This document shows, piece by piece, positions 20,747 through 33,206 of a stretch of 64,000 nucleotides of DNA. Source of the stretch: Coniella vitis. Taxonomy: Eukaryota; Ascomycota; Sordariomycetes; Diaporthales; Schizoparmaceae. The notes under the pieces were generated by a model, which did not search any database, was not told where the DNA came from, and worked only from the letters and a program-made list of their open reading frames with translations. A program made the position numbers and the translations under genes. Within the stretch, counting starts at the first letter, position 1. Every line of letters starts with the position of its first letter. The stretch is taken from assembly GCA_011317545.1 (NCBI GenBank), contig WUJK01000001.1:4259001-4323000 (forward strand). Reading direction: 5' to 3'.

Positions 20747-23700
20747 TCATGACAGTCGCGACTCGATGGCAGCTTTCAGAGCTATATAAGGCACATCAGC
20801 ATCCACTTAAAAACTTGTGGCAAGTAGCATGTTAAAGTACTTACAGTCTGTACTAGTTTTGGCATCGCCAAACAGCATCCGAGTGCCAGGCATATAGAAC
20901 ATGGGATTGGGAACATCAGCTGAAAGGCCATGTCAGCATGTATCTCGCCATGAATCGTCACATTTATGACTTACCGTATCCGCTTGCCATACCACGCTTC
21001 ATGACAAACGTCTGCTTACTCTTCCAAGCATGCAGCACTGGCATGCCAGCAATTGGGCTACCAGGCTCAAGAGCAATGGGATTGACGGTATCGTTTGCGC
21101 CAATGACCAATGTGACATCGGTTTCTCCAAAGTCATCGTTGATCTCGTCCATTTCCAGGACAACATCATAAGGTACGCTGGCTTCTGCCAAGAGCACGTT
21201 ACATTGGCCAGGCATGCGGCCAGCCACCGGGTGAATAGCGAAGCGTACGTTGATACCTTTTGAGCGTAGCATCTTTGTCATATCGGATATTGCATATTGC
21301 GCTTTTGCAACGGCCATGCCGTAGCCGACAACGATAATGACGGATTCCGCGTTGACGAGCGCATCGGCAACATCCTCAACGTTGGTCTGCGTCACGCTGC
21401 CCTCAATCTTGAAGTCCGTTTGTGCAGGCGCCGAGATACCGCCAAACAAAACATTGGTAAGGGATCGATTCATGGCCACACACATGATGTAAGAGAGAAT
21501 GGAGCCAGATACACCAATGAGTGCTCCGACTGTTGTCAAGAGAGAGTTCTCAAGCATAAAACCCTCTGCAACAAGAGCGAAGCCAGAATAGGCGTTCAAA
21601 ACGGTAATGACGACGGGCATGTCGGCGCCACCAATGGCGGCAGTCGTTGTATAACCCTTGACAAAAGAAAGCGCCGTGTTGGCGGCCAGTGCTCCGGCAG
21701 CAATCGTGGGGGAGCCGGGTGCCATGGTCACGAAGGCGCCCATGGTACCAATGTTGGCAGCTAGCAGTCCGGAGTTCAAAACATGGCGTCCAGGGAGAAC
21801 AAGAGGCCGCGAAGACATCTTGGCCGCAAGCTTCAAAAAGGCCACAATGGAGCCAGTGAAAGTTATACCACCTACACCATGTTAGCGATGTCCCATGTGA
21901 CCAAGGGCAGCATACATCTCCTTTGACCTACCAATCAGAACACCAAGGTAAGCAGTAACGAGATGCAGCGTAGAGACATGGTCAAGACTGCCCATCACAC
22001 TGCCAATGGAAGTCAAGACGGCTGCTAGACCCACCACGGAGTGAAGAGCTGCAACTGTCTGAGGCAAGTCTGTTGGCGTGATGCGTTTCCCAATCAGAAA
22101 GCCAAGCACACTCCCGGCCGTGGCCAGGACGCCGAATTGAGTAAGGACTTCTGGGGAAAACCCGACGGCCAATAGCGATGCCAAAACTCCCGATCCCACA
22201 CCCAGCACACCAAGAACATTGCCCATCCGAGCTGTGGCCTGGGACGCAAGGCTTGAGAGAGAGCTGATACACAGCACGGAGCTGACCATGTAGCCTGCCT
22301 GGACAAGACCAGCAGCTCCTGTTGAAGCTGCAGCCAGAAACCCACCTCCAAAGACGACCGCTGGGATGGCATAGAGCCATGGATACTCTGGAGGATCAGT
22401 AGGGCGTTTGAACATGTCCAGCATCCGCTTCGTAATGACAAAGCCTCCGGAAACATTGACAAAAGCAAGCAGCACAGAAGCCGCACCGAACCACTGAGGA
22501 ATGGTCTCCGGGATGTAGCCTCCCCCAAGAACGAAGAAACCGCCAATACCGACCATACCGGAGATGGCATTAGTAACGGACATTAAGGGTGAGTGTAACG
22601 CAGGAGTTACTCCCCACACTACGCGATAACCAATCAACGAAGCCAACCCAAAGGTGAAGGCGTTGTCCATGAATGCGGGTCCTGTGGCTTTGCCCAATGC
22701 GAGTGCAGTGGCCATACCTCCAGTGACAAGGCCAACTTCGCGGGAAGTTTTCTGGAACGGAGTTAAAGCGACAACTTCCGCTTCCTTTGCAGCATTTGTC
22801 GTTGGTGCGACTGGCGCGGGCGGGGGAGCTGGTCGAGGAGCTGGCGGGAGAACATCACCCTTCAGAGTGACAATAGAGCCACGGACAACCTCGTCTTCCA
22901 GGTCGACGCCAAACTCCTGTTCTGCAGGCGTGATAGACAGCAGAAACTTGGTGACATTGTTTGAATACAAGGTCGAAGACTGTGTAGGGAGCCTGGAAGG
23001 CAGATCGGTGTAGCCTTTTTCGTAGTCAGCTCCAAGCCCGATTCGCAAATCTCCTTCGGCCTACTCACCAATGATCTTGACGTCGTGATACGTAACGAGT
23101 TTTCCTGGCTCGGTCTTTTCACAATTGCCGCCAGCCTCAGCTGCCAAGTCCACAATCACGGACCCTGGTTTCATCAGCCTGATCATGCTTTCCAAGATGA
23201 GCTTAGGTGCCGGTCGTCCTGGAATCAAAGCCGTGGTGATAATGATGTCAACATCCTTTGCCTGCTCGTGGAATAGCTTCATTTCAGCCTCGATAAATTC
23301 CTTGGACATTTCTTTGGCGTAGCCTCCAGCTCCGGAGCCATCTTCCTGAATGTCAACTTCAATGAACTCTGCTCCGAGAGACTGGACTTGTTCACGAGCG
23401 GCAGGACGCGTGTCAAACCCTCGAACAATGGCGCCCATTCGTCTCGCAGTCGCGATGGCACTCAAGCCTGCGACTCCAGCACCAATGACCAAGACCTTGC
23501 ACGGCGGGATCTTTCCAGCAGCAGTTACTTGGCCTGTCAGAAAGCGGCCAAAGTTGTTGGAAGCCTCAAGCACGGCCTTGTACCCGGCAATGTTAGCCAT
23601 AGAAGACAGGGCGTCAAAAACCTGAGCACGGCTGATACGTGGAATCATGTCCATGGCGAATGCAGTAACTTTCTTGGCAGCAAGCTTGTCCACCAGAACC

Positions 23701-24445
23701 TTATTCTGCGCTGGCTGGAGAAAGCTGATGATGGTCTGACCTTCATGCATCAAGTCCACCTCGGTGGGACTTGGTCCGCGAACCTTGAGAATAATATCGG
23801 CATGCTTCCAAACGCGGGCATTGCCATCTACAAGTGTAGCGCCGGCCTTCTCATAAGCCTCGTCCAGGAAGTCGGCTCTAACGCCAGCGCCACGCTCAAT
23901 GAGAATCTTGGAGAAGCCTTTCTTGCGCAGCAGAGCGACATTCTGAGGAGTCAAAGCAACCCGTCTCTCGTTTGGAAAGCATTCATGAGGCACACCAACG
24001 GTCAATTCCGAGTAGGGCGTTCCGGACGGGATGACTTTGGTTGAATACTTGGGCGCTGAAGCAGGCGGATGAATCACACGAGTGCCAGAGATGACGGATG
24101 CATAGCGAACGAGCTGAAGCGGTTGGTTGGAGCGGAGGGTAATAGCAAGAGACGGCAAGCTCTGTGGTTGCCTTGAACTGGTAGAGCTGTGAAGGTGGCG
24201 TCCACGCTGCTGGGCGGGATGGGATTGGCAGATGGCAATGGCAGAAGCAATTCCTGTGCAACGCAATTAGATCGTGGCGTCTGGAGACGCATATACTATG
24301 CAAGACTGCGCAAACGTTCGTGGGTAGAGCTCTGCTAACCTAGAAAAGTAAATGAGTCTTGCAGGCGCGCTGTGACGGCGGCGGCTGGAGAGGGCCTGAA
24401 ATGGCATTTGATGGCCAATGCTGGCCGAAGCAGAGGCCACGACAT
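20747..24445 (-). CDS. NNT: NAD(P) transhydrogenase, proton-translocating, mitochondrial
   Basis: Transfers hydride from NADH to NADP+ coupled to proton entry across the inner mitochondrial membrane. Six exons on the minus strand: 24340-24445, 23069-24253, 21932-23014, 20975-21871, 20845-20919 and 20747-20781, giving 1126 aa in continuous phase. Order of parts: a short presequence rich in Arg and Ser; the PntA-like domain (GVPHECFPNERRVALTPQN) with dinucleotide motif VLVIGAGVAGLSAIATARRM; a linker with PAPPPAP-type repeats; a run of membrane helices; then the PntB-like NADP domain (IIVVGYGMAVAKAQ, HPVAGRMPGQCNVLLAEA, VIGANDTVNP). The last two exons are short (75 and 35 nt) and complete the NADP-binding lid and a basic C-terminus. 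Single-chain fusion of alpha and beta parts is normal for eukaryotes. Confidence 0.93.
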
Positions 24446-27400
24446 GATTGACAACGAGGCAACAGCCTGGCCTGCAGCCCGCGTGACGGATATCTTAGTG
24501 GCGTTGAATCATCTGCTGTGACACAGTCTCCCGATCTCAAGGGACGGCAAATGGTCAAATATATATCTCTATGAGCAGCGCGGTCCGTGACCACGAAGTC
24601 GACAAAGAAGCGAGTGCACAAGCAAAGGTGATGCCGCAATGCAATGCTCAGCTAACCAGACAGAGTCTGAAGCATCGGCAACTCACACTGGCGCCGAGCG
24701 TGGGAGTCAGCGTGCGAACAGAGGGAGAAGGGAGAGAACCGATGACGACGAGTGGAGAGAGAATAACAGCGAGAAATGGGGTCGCGGTGGGACTTTTTGA
24801 TGGATGAAGGAGATCTTGTTTAGGCAAACTGCATGTTGTCGTGCTCGGCGGCAAGGAGGGACGAAAGAGCCGATCAAGCCTCTTGTAGCCGCTGTACCCC
24901 TCCAGCTCATCACGAAACATGGTGTTCTCCTCATTTTGGAGGTCGGATCAGGCCATGAGATGCAACATGAGCAGTAAGAACGCGTAAATGAAATGTACGT
25001 ACCAGTGGGTCAGACCCACCCCCGCATTTTTGCCAGGAGTCGTCTCTGCATATTGTGTGGCCCTTCCTTGAAGCTAACCCCTGTGAAAGGCCATGCTGCG
25101 CTATGTGCCGACACACAAGACAGCGCGCATCACTATGCTGATATGATGTTGCCAAGAATCATTGAGGGGCTCCGTCAGCCGTCGCAAGACAAAGAGAGTA
25201 CTCCGTGAGCCACGTTGTCTGTTTGTCTGGCGCAGTATCTGGATTGGATGCGCGGGGTTGTTGGTTCAAAAGCAGCGAGGCGGCAGCCAGGATTCCGTTC
25301 CCTGAATGTGGGGAGAGGGTCCGCAGCGAGAGAATGTCAAGGGCCAGAGGACAACAAAGAAGTGTTTAACCTGTCAACATACATTTTGACAGCAGTCAAA
25401 ATTTCCACTAAAGTCTAACGCAGTGTTTCGATTTGCGAGATCATATCTCGTACTTTTCGAGTGGTTTGAACCAATACCAGTGCCCAGTAGAACGGTGCTA
25501 TGGTTCCTTGTTCTGCCAGGTTGTGTACAGAGACTTGGGAGTGCCTGACATTATACGCTTATTATTTGATTGTCCGCTTCTCGAAGTTGTTGCTTTGTTC
25601 TATTGTCTGACTTCTGGTATCGAATTGCTTGTCGTCGCACCCCTATCGACAGATGCGGTGCATATCAGAAGCCCATTTGCTGCGAGTGCTGCGATTCAGC
25701 AGTACCAAAACTATGCTGACCCGGCAAACTATGTCGATACTCCCATAATGTAGTGAGTGTTTTGACTACCGTGTATCGATCAAGGGGTGTTGGTTGGCTT
25801 TTTTATGGCTGTAGAGTGGTTGATCCAGCAATTATATCTGCTCTACTATAGTATGTAATAAATCATGTTAGCAAGGTTTCTATATGTTCATAGAAGAAAC
25901 ACTACCAGGCTTCGATAGAATTTGACAAACTTGTTTAAATAAAAGATAATCCCTTAATTTTTGTGTAAAATGTTTTGCCTATTGCTTGTCCCATGACCTT
26001 TGCTCGCCTTGGGTAGAGACACGTGCTTGTCTGCCACCCAGTGCCATCTTGCAAGTTTCGAGTATTTCCCACAAAGCCTGCTAAAATGTCGTTCTTGTGG
26101 CAGACTAGCTAGACTCCTGGCACTTCAACTTTCGAGAATGGCTGTAGTTGCGGTTAGTGGTGCTCGCCAGTTCGCGATTCTCGTTGTGAACCTGTCAGCT
26201 TGACTTCTAGCTCGTACATGTAATGTGATAGAGGGGGAGAAGCGCGACTCTAGCAGCTCAGGAAGCATCACCAAAAGTCACACGGTCTCCCCGTAGTTGT
26301 AAACTGACTGGTGCTGAGGAAGACCTGAATGATTCTGCCACATGTTCAGGCGCCATTTCTCCGTTTTGAAGGCGGAAAAGGGTGCGCCCTCCCCGTACGT
26401 GCCCTCTTTCTAATAGGCTAGCTAGCTGGGAAGGTAGACAACGTAACAGTGCTTCCTTCCCATCTTGACATGAGATGTCTGGTACCTAGGTAGCTCTACT
26501 CAAGCTACCACTACCTGCCCAACTGCCTAATGGATTGAAATACCTAAGTACCTACTACTGCTCAACAGGAAGCCACTACCTTGAGCCTTGCTGGGTTTCG
26601 CCATATTTCCACGTTAGGCTGAAAATCAACATTGTTACCGTAACTAACACATCGATTGCTGCCATAAGCTCCAAACGCTCTTACACCAGCCCTACGGGCC
26701 AGCAAGACACAGACAACGATCCAGCATCCTCTACATTGTCGAAAACCGGCTCCCGTGTCATCTCTCCTCCCCAGTTTGGTAACTTACACCTGTGGTTGAG
26801 GCCCATGAACTTACTTCATTCATTTCTTATTGCTCAGGAAGATTCACCAATCACTTCCAGAACAGCGTATTTGTGAAAGTCCACCCAATGTCAACATCAA
26901 GTGTAAAATCTCGTCTAGGCCCATTGCCGCCACCGACCAGACTGCTAGACGCACAAAAGACAACAAGCAATGTACCCGCTGTGACCTTGCAATCCAGGTA
27001 AGAAAATCGTCTCGAGGCTCTCCTTGCCATTGGTACGGTTAGAATTCAGAGAATGCAATACACCAGCACTACCAGCGCTGCAAGCACTGACGACTTTAGC
27101 ATCCTATAGAAAAGAATACGCTGTATGGCAATTGGTATATCACACCGGAGTCTTCGTTGATCTCTCCCCTCGCAGTGCACTGAGGCATTCTACTCTTACT
27201 CGGTGGCTGCGGAGAACACCGGATTGTTATTATTGTCATGGTGGGTGAAAGCCTAAAAGAAAGGGAGGAAAAAAGGGAATGGAGCTACATTGAACGTCGT
27301 GGAGGGAGCTGCAAGAAGGCCCTTGGTAAAATTCGCTCGAAAAAGGCTGCAGAGTAGAGGCTAAAGCATTCGACGTCTGGCGGAATCGGAAAAGCAGCAA

Positions 27401-28230
27401 GTGTTCTTCATGAAAAAGACAGCCAAGCAAGAAATCTCTAAGCTGGAACATGAACCAACGCCATGCTAAGAGATAAAGAAGACAACTCTGGCCGGAGTGG
27501 GCTTCACACTTGACGAAGCCTAAGCAGCCCAACCCCTTTTCTTCTTGTGACCTATCTGCACGAAAAATCAGGATACCCGGCCATCGATGCTTTCTATGCA
27601 ATTGCCGCAATCATCACGAGCGTATAGAAGACACAAATGACTTCTTTCCCACCAATTCTTCAATCTGTAGAAGCACGGGCAACTTCTTGGGGGGGGGGGG
27701 CAGGAATGCCGGATGTGAGTGAATCCATACCATAACGAAGTATTCAGTCCGTCCAGGCTGTCGCAGAATCGGCGCTTTCACAAGCGACAAGTCAAGCAGG
27801 ACTCCGCGTCCTACGCCGGCTGATGACGACTGTCATTAGCAATGTGTCAAGTACGAATTCGCGTATAAAGGCTGCCGGATGGCTTGAACTCCGCATCACC
27901 AAGCTTTGTTTGTACGTGGTGGTAATTCCATGTGTTTGCCGTGGGCCACCTCAGCCAGTCGGTAACGACACCATGAAATCATCGTAGGACAGTTCGGCGA
28001 CACCACTGGGACACAATCAGATGCCCCATCTTGTAACTGGCCAAAGATCCTCAATCCTAGCAGCGAAAGGTGCCGGTGGCCGCAGGCCCGCAGTGCAAGA
28101 TATAAACCTTGGTCGATAGACTGGAAGAGGCCAAAAGTAAAGCCACCACAAGAGCAATGATCTTCCGGAGAGTTCTCGATTTGCATATTGAAATCGTCAC
28201 TCAGAAGCACCACCATCCTTCAAACTCGGG
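24446..28230. other. Gene-poor region, 3.8 kb
   Basis: No convincing gene. The left end is the NNT promoter and leader; an ATG-initiated frame at 24920 followed by a GTGAGT at about 24686 may be part of a spliced leader. The middle (25400-27300) is AT-rich with short chance frames. The region 26400-26560 has clustered CTAG and TACCTA words. No transposase, reverse transcriptase or terminal repeat was recognised. Confidence 0.45.
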
Positions 28231-28804
28231 ATGGAGGCACTCACCAACATCATCTTCGCAACCGCTGCGCTTGCAGCTGGCATCGAACAACATGCAAGCC
28301 CCACAGCCGTCGCCGTCAGCAATACCACGACAGGAGCGACGTGCGGCCTCGGCTATACATATTGCGGATATATCCTCAAGGAGCAGAAAAGTAAGTCCTT
28401 GGCCTTTTCCCACCTCATTTTACCACGTCTTTACTCTGCCACTTCCCCTTGTCTCTCGTCTCGTTATCCATATCAACGCGCGTCCTCATACTCATCAGCC
28501 CTCTGTAGACTTTGATGATGCCACGATCCTAACAGCGTACTGCGCCGGTGGATACTGCGACTCGACAAAGGGCACAACCGACACCGACCCTATGCAAGGG
28601 CTATACGTCTGTCTGCCCGAGTCGGCGGTGCCGCAGCAGCGTCGCGACGACGAGCCGTATACGGGGCCCGTCAAGATTGAACTGCTGTGTGCGTGCAGTG
28701 GTACTCCGTTTGGCGGCGGGGAAAACGTATGTCTGAATCCCGAGGGAGACCATATTGGGAGGTGTACTACGCCGTGTTCGAACAATGCGACGAGCTGTTC
28801 TTAA
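28231..28804 (+). CDS. Small secreted cysteine-rich protein, function unknown
   Basis: Two exons, 28231-28390 and 28509-28804, joined in phase (A|AC) by a GTAAGT..TGTAG intron, give 151 aa. The N-terminus has a short hydrophobic segment (NIIFATAALAAGIEQHASP) consistent with a signal peptide, although the core is modest. About 11 cysteines follow, in blocks such as TCGLGYTYCGY, AYCAGGYCDS, LLCACSG and RCTTPCSNN. A paired TxCGLGYTYCG opening looks like a recurring fungal small secreted protein type, but I cannot name a family. It is not obviously homologous to the cysteine-rich protein at 17169, because spacing and intron phases differ. Confidence 0.65.
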
Positions 28805-29014
28805 GACGGGGATGGCACAGTGGCCAGTGGGAATAAAAATGTGGACAGACATTGTGGGCATGACGGATGGGGATGGTGCATGTTGATTTGTGAGCGTGGA
28901 GAAAGAATGCTGTTGGTTCTCCTTGGCCACAATTTGTGGGAGATGCCGTGCTGTGATTTGGTTCTAACCATCCTCATTATCGGATTGTACGTGATTTCAA
29001 TCACTTGAGTCAAT

Positions 29015-29017
<3 letters not shown>

Positions 29018-29056
<39 letters not shown>
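29018..29056. repeat. 39-nt poly-T tract
   Basis: An uninterrupted run of 39 T on the plus strand (poly-A on the minus strand). No coding remnant or flanking direct repeat was recognised that would make it the tail of a retroposed copy. Confidence 0.9.
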
Positions 29057-30079
29057 CCAACGCTCTTGATGCTCTGTGGTCTTGGTTCTGCTATGCACAG
29101 TATTGGGTCTATCCATTCTGCCATTGTAGTTTATACATCTACCGGTTCAAAATGCAGAGTCTATGCCGTCCTTGACATAGTACATGGTATACGGTACGTA
29201 GCTCTGTGACTCTTTAGCTCCTTTCCTTCCGGCATCGGATCGACACTTGGGCAATTCGGAGATGTTCCCCGTGGGGCACACTGCACAGGTTGGGCCGTGT
29301 ATCTTTTTTTTTTTTTTCCTACCTCCTTCACCTTGAAAACCGACGTCATGCATATACACAGTTACATAGTACACGACGGCGGGCGCCTTATGATAGAGTA
29401 ATCGCTTGCATCCGGCAATACGCATACGCAGGTTGCGCCCAGCGCCAGCGCCATCGCGCAGGGACCCAGTGACAAGATTTTTCAGTGCAAATTATTTTTC
29501 GTCTTATTGGTTCCTGGGCGTTGCGAAACCGTTACCTCTTTGAAGGCTACTGGCTGGGCAATAGTGAATGGAAATCATACTGTACAGAAATGTGGAATTG
29601 AGTATCTAAATCAATTAAACAAAACGACGTCTCCTCAAGGCCGGTGGGACCCCTTTCTTTTTGCCTTCTGCCTTCTAGTCTGTCTGTGGCGATCTTCCAA
29701 AAGCCGGGGTGCCGCACTGTATGATGAAGGGCCTTTTGCTTCTGAAGAAGCGGCGAAAAAGCAGGGAAAGCTAGACTTCGAATACAGAGTCAAGGGGCTC
29801 AAGTGCCAGAAGGGCGGACAGTCAAGCTGGCAAGCTAGCAACTGGCTAGTCAGTTTGGTCAGTAGTGAGAGCTTGGGATGCTGTTGATAAGGAATAAGCT
29901 TGAGAAGTAGAAAGATGTCTTGTGGGCGGGTTAGAAGCAATACCAATGGCATCATTGGGCCCCGTAGCGCACAGTATGCGTACCGGCGTTCTTTTCAGAG
30001 TAGAAGCAGAGCTGACCAATTGGGCGCTGGGTGGGCTGGTGGGGTCCTGGAGAAAGGCTGTGACGGTGACTAGCAGAGG

Positions 30080-30085
30080 TGACTC
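30080..30085 (+). promoter_or_regulatory. Candidate general-amino-acid-control (Gcn4/CPC1-type) half-consensus TGACTC
   Basis: TGACTC lies about 310 bp upstream of the homocitrate synthase ATG. Genes of lysine synthesis in fungi are commonly under Gcn4/CPC1 control, whose core site is TGACTC(A). A six-base match is weak evidence alone. Confidence 0.25.
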
Positions 30086-30394
30086 TTTTGGCTTTCCAGG
30101 GCCCCAGGTCTGGCCTTGGTTTCGGAGCGTGTGCTTCTCAATGCTGCAAATCCTATTGCCCCTCGTTCAGTCCGAAATTTCACCCGTCCGCCCCAAAGGC
30201 ACTGGCCTACTAAAGGTTACTCACGCCCCTCCATGCGCAGCTTCATCCAAACCTTTTTTCCCAGCCCATAACAAAATCTCTGACACACAAACACAACACA
30301 ACACAATACATCCAATTGACATATTTGGAGAGACACAAACACACCCAAACACCACCACTCAAACAAACCATAACCCAACAGACTGACAGCCACA

Positions 30395-31981
30395 ATGTGC
30401 GAGACTGACGCCCCTACCAACGGCACAAACGGCGCCGAGGCCAATGTGGTATGGTTGTCTCTCTTGCCCAAGCCGCCTCTTGACTCTCCTTCGTTCGCGC
30501 TGACGTCTTGCTTCTTCCATCCAGGCCCAGAACGGAGGACACTCGCGCTCCAACCCCTACCAGACTGTCCAGGACTACCTCTCGAATGTTGGCAAATTCA
30601 AGATCATCGAGTCGACGTTAAGAGGTTAGCATCCGCCAGTAGACACGCCGCGGTGGTCGTTCATGCAAGATTCTAACAAAGCATCCAGAGGGAGAGCAAT
30701 TTGCCAATGCCTACTTTACGACTGAGAAGAAGATTGAAATGTATGCCCCCCACTCCTCTGATGACACTGACTTTTTTGATCGCGAGAGACTGACGCTCCA
30801 TTGTCTGCAAACAGTGCCAAGGCCCTCGACAAGTTCGGCGTCGACTACATTGAGTTGACCTCGCCCGCCGCCTCGCAACAATCCTACGATGACTGCAAGA
30901 AGATTTGCAACCTGGGTCTCAAGGCCAAGATCCTGACGCACGTCCGCTGCGACATGCGCGATGCCAAGCTCGCTGTCGAGACCGGTGTCGACGGTCTGGA
31001 CATTGTCATTGGTACCTCCAAGTACCTGCGCGAGCACAGCCACGGCAAGGACATGGAATACATCGTCAAGACTGCCGTTGAGGTCATTGAGTTTGTCAAG
31101 TCCAAGGGCCTCGAAGTCCGTTTCTCCAGCGAGGACTCGTTCCGCTCCGACCTGGTCGACCTCTTGACCCTGTACAGCGCAGTTGCCAAGGTTGGCGTCA
31201 ACCGTGTTGGTATCGCCGACACCGTCGGTTGCGCTTCCCCAAGACAGGTTTACGACCTGATCAGAACCCTGAGAGGTGTTGTCTCTTGCGATATCGAGAC
31301 CCACTTCCACAACGACACTGGCTGCGCTATTGCAAATGCCTTCTGTGCTCTGGAGGCTGGTGCCACCCACGTCGACACCAGTGTGCTCGGAAGTAAGTCT
31401 TGAAAAACAGCCCCCTCTTTCGCCAAGTGCCGCAGCTAACACTCGAGCCAACAGTTGGTGAGCGTAACGGTATCACTCCTCTCGGTGGTTTCTTAGCCCG
31501 CATGCTGGTCACGAGCCCCGACTACGTCAAGAGCAAGTACAAGCTGCACCAGATCAAGGAGATTGAGGACCTGGTCGCCGAGGCCGTCGAGGTCAACACT
31601 CCCTTCAACAACCCCGTCACCGGTTTCTGTGCCTTTACCCACAAGGCTGGTATCCACGCCAAGGCTATCCTAAACAACCCCTCCACCTACGAGATTCTTA
31701 ACCCTGCCGACTTTGGCCTGACCCGTTACGTGCACTTCGCATCGAGATTGACGGGCTGGAACGCCGTCAAGACGCGTGTGCAGCAGCTTGGCTTGACCAT
31801 GACAGACGACCAGTGCAAGGAGGTCACGGCCAAGATCAAGGCCATGGCCGACATTCGGCAAATCGCCATCGACGATGCCGACTCCATCATCAGGTCATAC
31901 CATTTGACCCTGCAAAATCCAGACTCGATGGCGAGCGAGCTTGCTGCGAGCGCGGCACCAGTTGCGGCAAACGGAGCATAG
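30395..31981 (+). CDS. LYS20: Homocitrate synthase
   Basis: Condenses acetyl-CoA with 2-oxoglutarate to homocitrate, the first and feedback-controlled step of the fungal alpha-aminoadipate lysine pathway. Five exons, 30395-30448, 30525-30624, 30689-30740, 30815-31392 and 31455-31981, give 436 aa in phase. The DRE-TIM barrel signature is present: FKIIESTLREGEQFANAYF near the N-terminus, a metal-binding ETHFHNDTGCAIANA block, and GERNGITPLGGFLARM. The C-terminal half has FTHKAGIHAKAILNNPSTYE, shared by homocitrate and isopropylmalate synthases, but the overall sequence follows the homocitrate type (GLDIVIGTSKYLREHSHGKD). No clear presequence is seen. The ATG at 30395 follows a CA-rich leader. 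All introns have GT..AG borders. Confidence 0.95.
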
Positions 31982-32999
31982 GCTCGGTTGGTCAAAGGGT
32001 AGCGATCACAGACGTACGCGGCTGTACATGGAACAAAAAAAAAGTGATTTTGGGTTTTATCGGCGCATTCGGTGGGCTTCATAGGGACAATGAACAATCA
32101 GCATTCAGATTCACCATTTGACATACATACCTCGCGTGACTGATTGAATGTGTGTAAACTTTGTTGCTTCGCCGCTCGGTCTCCTTGAGGTAAGTTGTTT
32201 AGAGGCTTCAGGGCCACAAAAAAGAAAAGGCGAAGTCATCCGTAATGTTGTCCAATGGGTATGTCATTCTCGCGTAGAGCTGGTGCACAGCAGAATATGT
32301 ATTCAATAACAGCCCGCCCAGTGAGTGTCGCAAATTGAAAGGAAGAGAAGGAAAAGCAAATAGCAGGGTGACACGAGCGAGAGAAGATGGTGCCAGCTCT
32401 TATCATCTGCAAATGCACGCCTGCCAACCAAACTCACATGTGTGTGTGTGCAAGGTAGCCGTTGATATCCGCCCTCCCGGTCTTTCTTGCTTCCGCAATG
32501 CCGTGCTTCCGCCCCTGCTGTGCGAAGCAAGACACAGGCAGATGAAGGTATTTCGGTGTGCGACTGTAGAGCGAATGAGCAAAATGCAAGACAACATGAA
32601 GTTTGCTGATGGCAATGGCTGGTGAGGAGATTTGATTTAGAGTGCAGGTTAGTAGTCGAAAGTGTTCCTTTAGTGGTACGAATGCATTCATTGAGACACC
32701 AGAGTACCCAAGTAGATGGTAATAGCTCCCAGGGCTACCTAACAAAAAGCGAGATAAACAACTCCACGGGCGGTAGACGCTGGCTGTGCAGCGGCAATCA
32801 CGAAAGAGGCAGGAGCGCAAATGCGCAGAGGGGTGGCTGGGCTTGCAAACGGGGCTTGCAAAGCAAACACGTTGGGCAAACTTGAATGTTCAGCATTTTC
32901 AATGGCTAGCTCCCCTCTCCCCACCGAACAAAATGAAAACGCGCGACATCAAGATAACAACAACCACATTTTCACGTCATCACCATCAGCAAAACATAC
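31982..32999. other. Intergenic region, about 1.0 kb
   Basis: This holds the 3' UTR of homocitrate synthase. No further coding signal was recognised; small frames lack motifs. Confidence 0.5.
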
Positions 33000-33091
33000 G
33001 TTTGTGTCATGAATCGGACAAGGGCTTCACAAATGCAATGCTTGAAAAGCACCACAACACAGAGACTGACCGCAAGTAATCCAAGATAACT
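33000..33091 (-). pseudogene. Degenerate tRNA-His copy
   Basis: This stretch aligns by eye with the intact tRNA-His just downstream over its whole length: the 3' acceptor half GTCTGCG is GTTTGTG here, the T-arm CATGAATCG is retained, and ACCACAA plus ACTGACCG (anticodon and D-arm region on the plus strand) are shared. Acceptor and T stems no longer pair, so it should not make a functional tRNA. Some differences are C-to-T or G-to-A transitions. Confidence 0.5.
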
Positions 33092-33111
33092 TTGAGGCAA
33101 GTGCAAAAATG

Positions 33112-33206
33112 TGTCTGCGCCATGAATCGAACATGGATCTCGGCAGATCAAAGACTCGAAGAGTAATAACCACAATGCCGTATACTGACCGTTATACTAC
33201 GCAGAC
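33112..33206 (-). tRNA. tRNA-His (GTG) with a 23-nt intron
   Basis: Folds on the minus strand into a cloverleaf: acceptor GTCTGCG pairs perfectly with CGCAGAC, discriminator A; D-arm GTAT/ATAC around AACGGTCAGT; anticodon stem CGGCA/TGCCG enclosing TTGTGG, with GTG as anticodon; T-arm CCATG/CATGG around TTCGATT. An insertion of about 23 nt between anticodon-loop positions 37 and 38 is in the standard place for a nuclear tRNA intron. CCA is not encoded, as expected for eukaryotes. The 5' G(-1) would be added after transcription. Confidence 0.88.

Larger units (their letters stand above)
28805..30394. other. Intergenic region, 1.6 kb, with a long poly-T tract
   Basis: This is the 3' flank of the secreted protein and the promoter/leader of homocitrate synthase. 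The leader close to the ATG is CA-rich (30280-30360). The frame at 29507-29887 shows no signal peptide or family motif. A 39-nt T-run lies at 29018-29056. Confidence 0.5.

Noticed and set aside
18383..24445. BAHD transferase plus neighbours as a secondary-metabolite cluster
   Set aside because: No polyketide, peptide or terpene synthase, P450 or regulator nearby; the neighbour is the housekeeping transhydrogenase.
24648..24920. 90-codon minus frame upstream of NNT as a separate gene
   Set aside because: Ends at a consensus GTGAGT and lies in the NNT leader; more likely an upstream frame or 5' UTR exon than a gene.
25433..25753. 106-codon frame in the AT-rich gap
   Set aside because: No recognisable family and no splice partners; random frames of this size are expected.
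17169..28804. Possible homology between the two cysteine-rich secreted proteins
   Set aside because: Cysteine spacing, intron phases and lengths differ; no shared block seen.
29018..29056. Poly-T tract as the tail of a retroposed element
   Set aside because: No target-site duplication or coding remnant recognised next to it.
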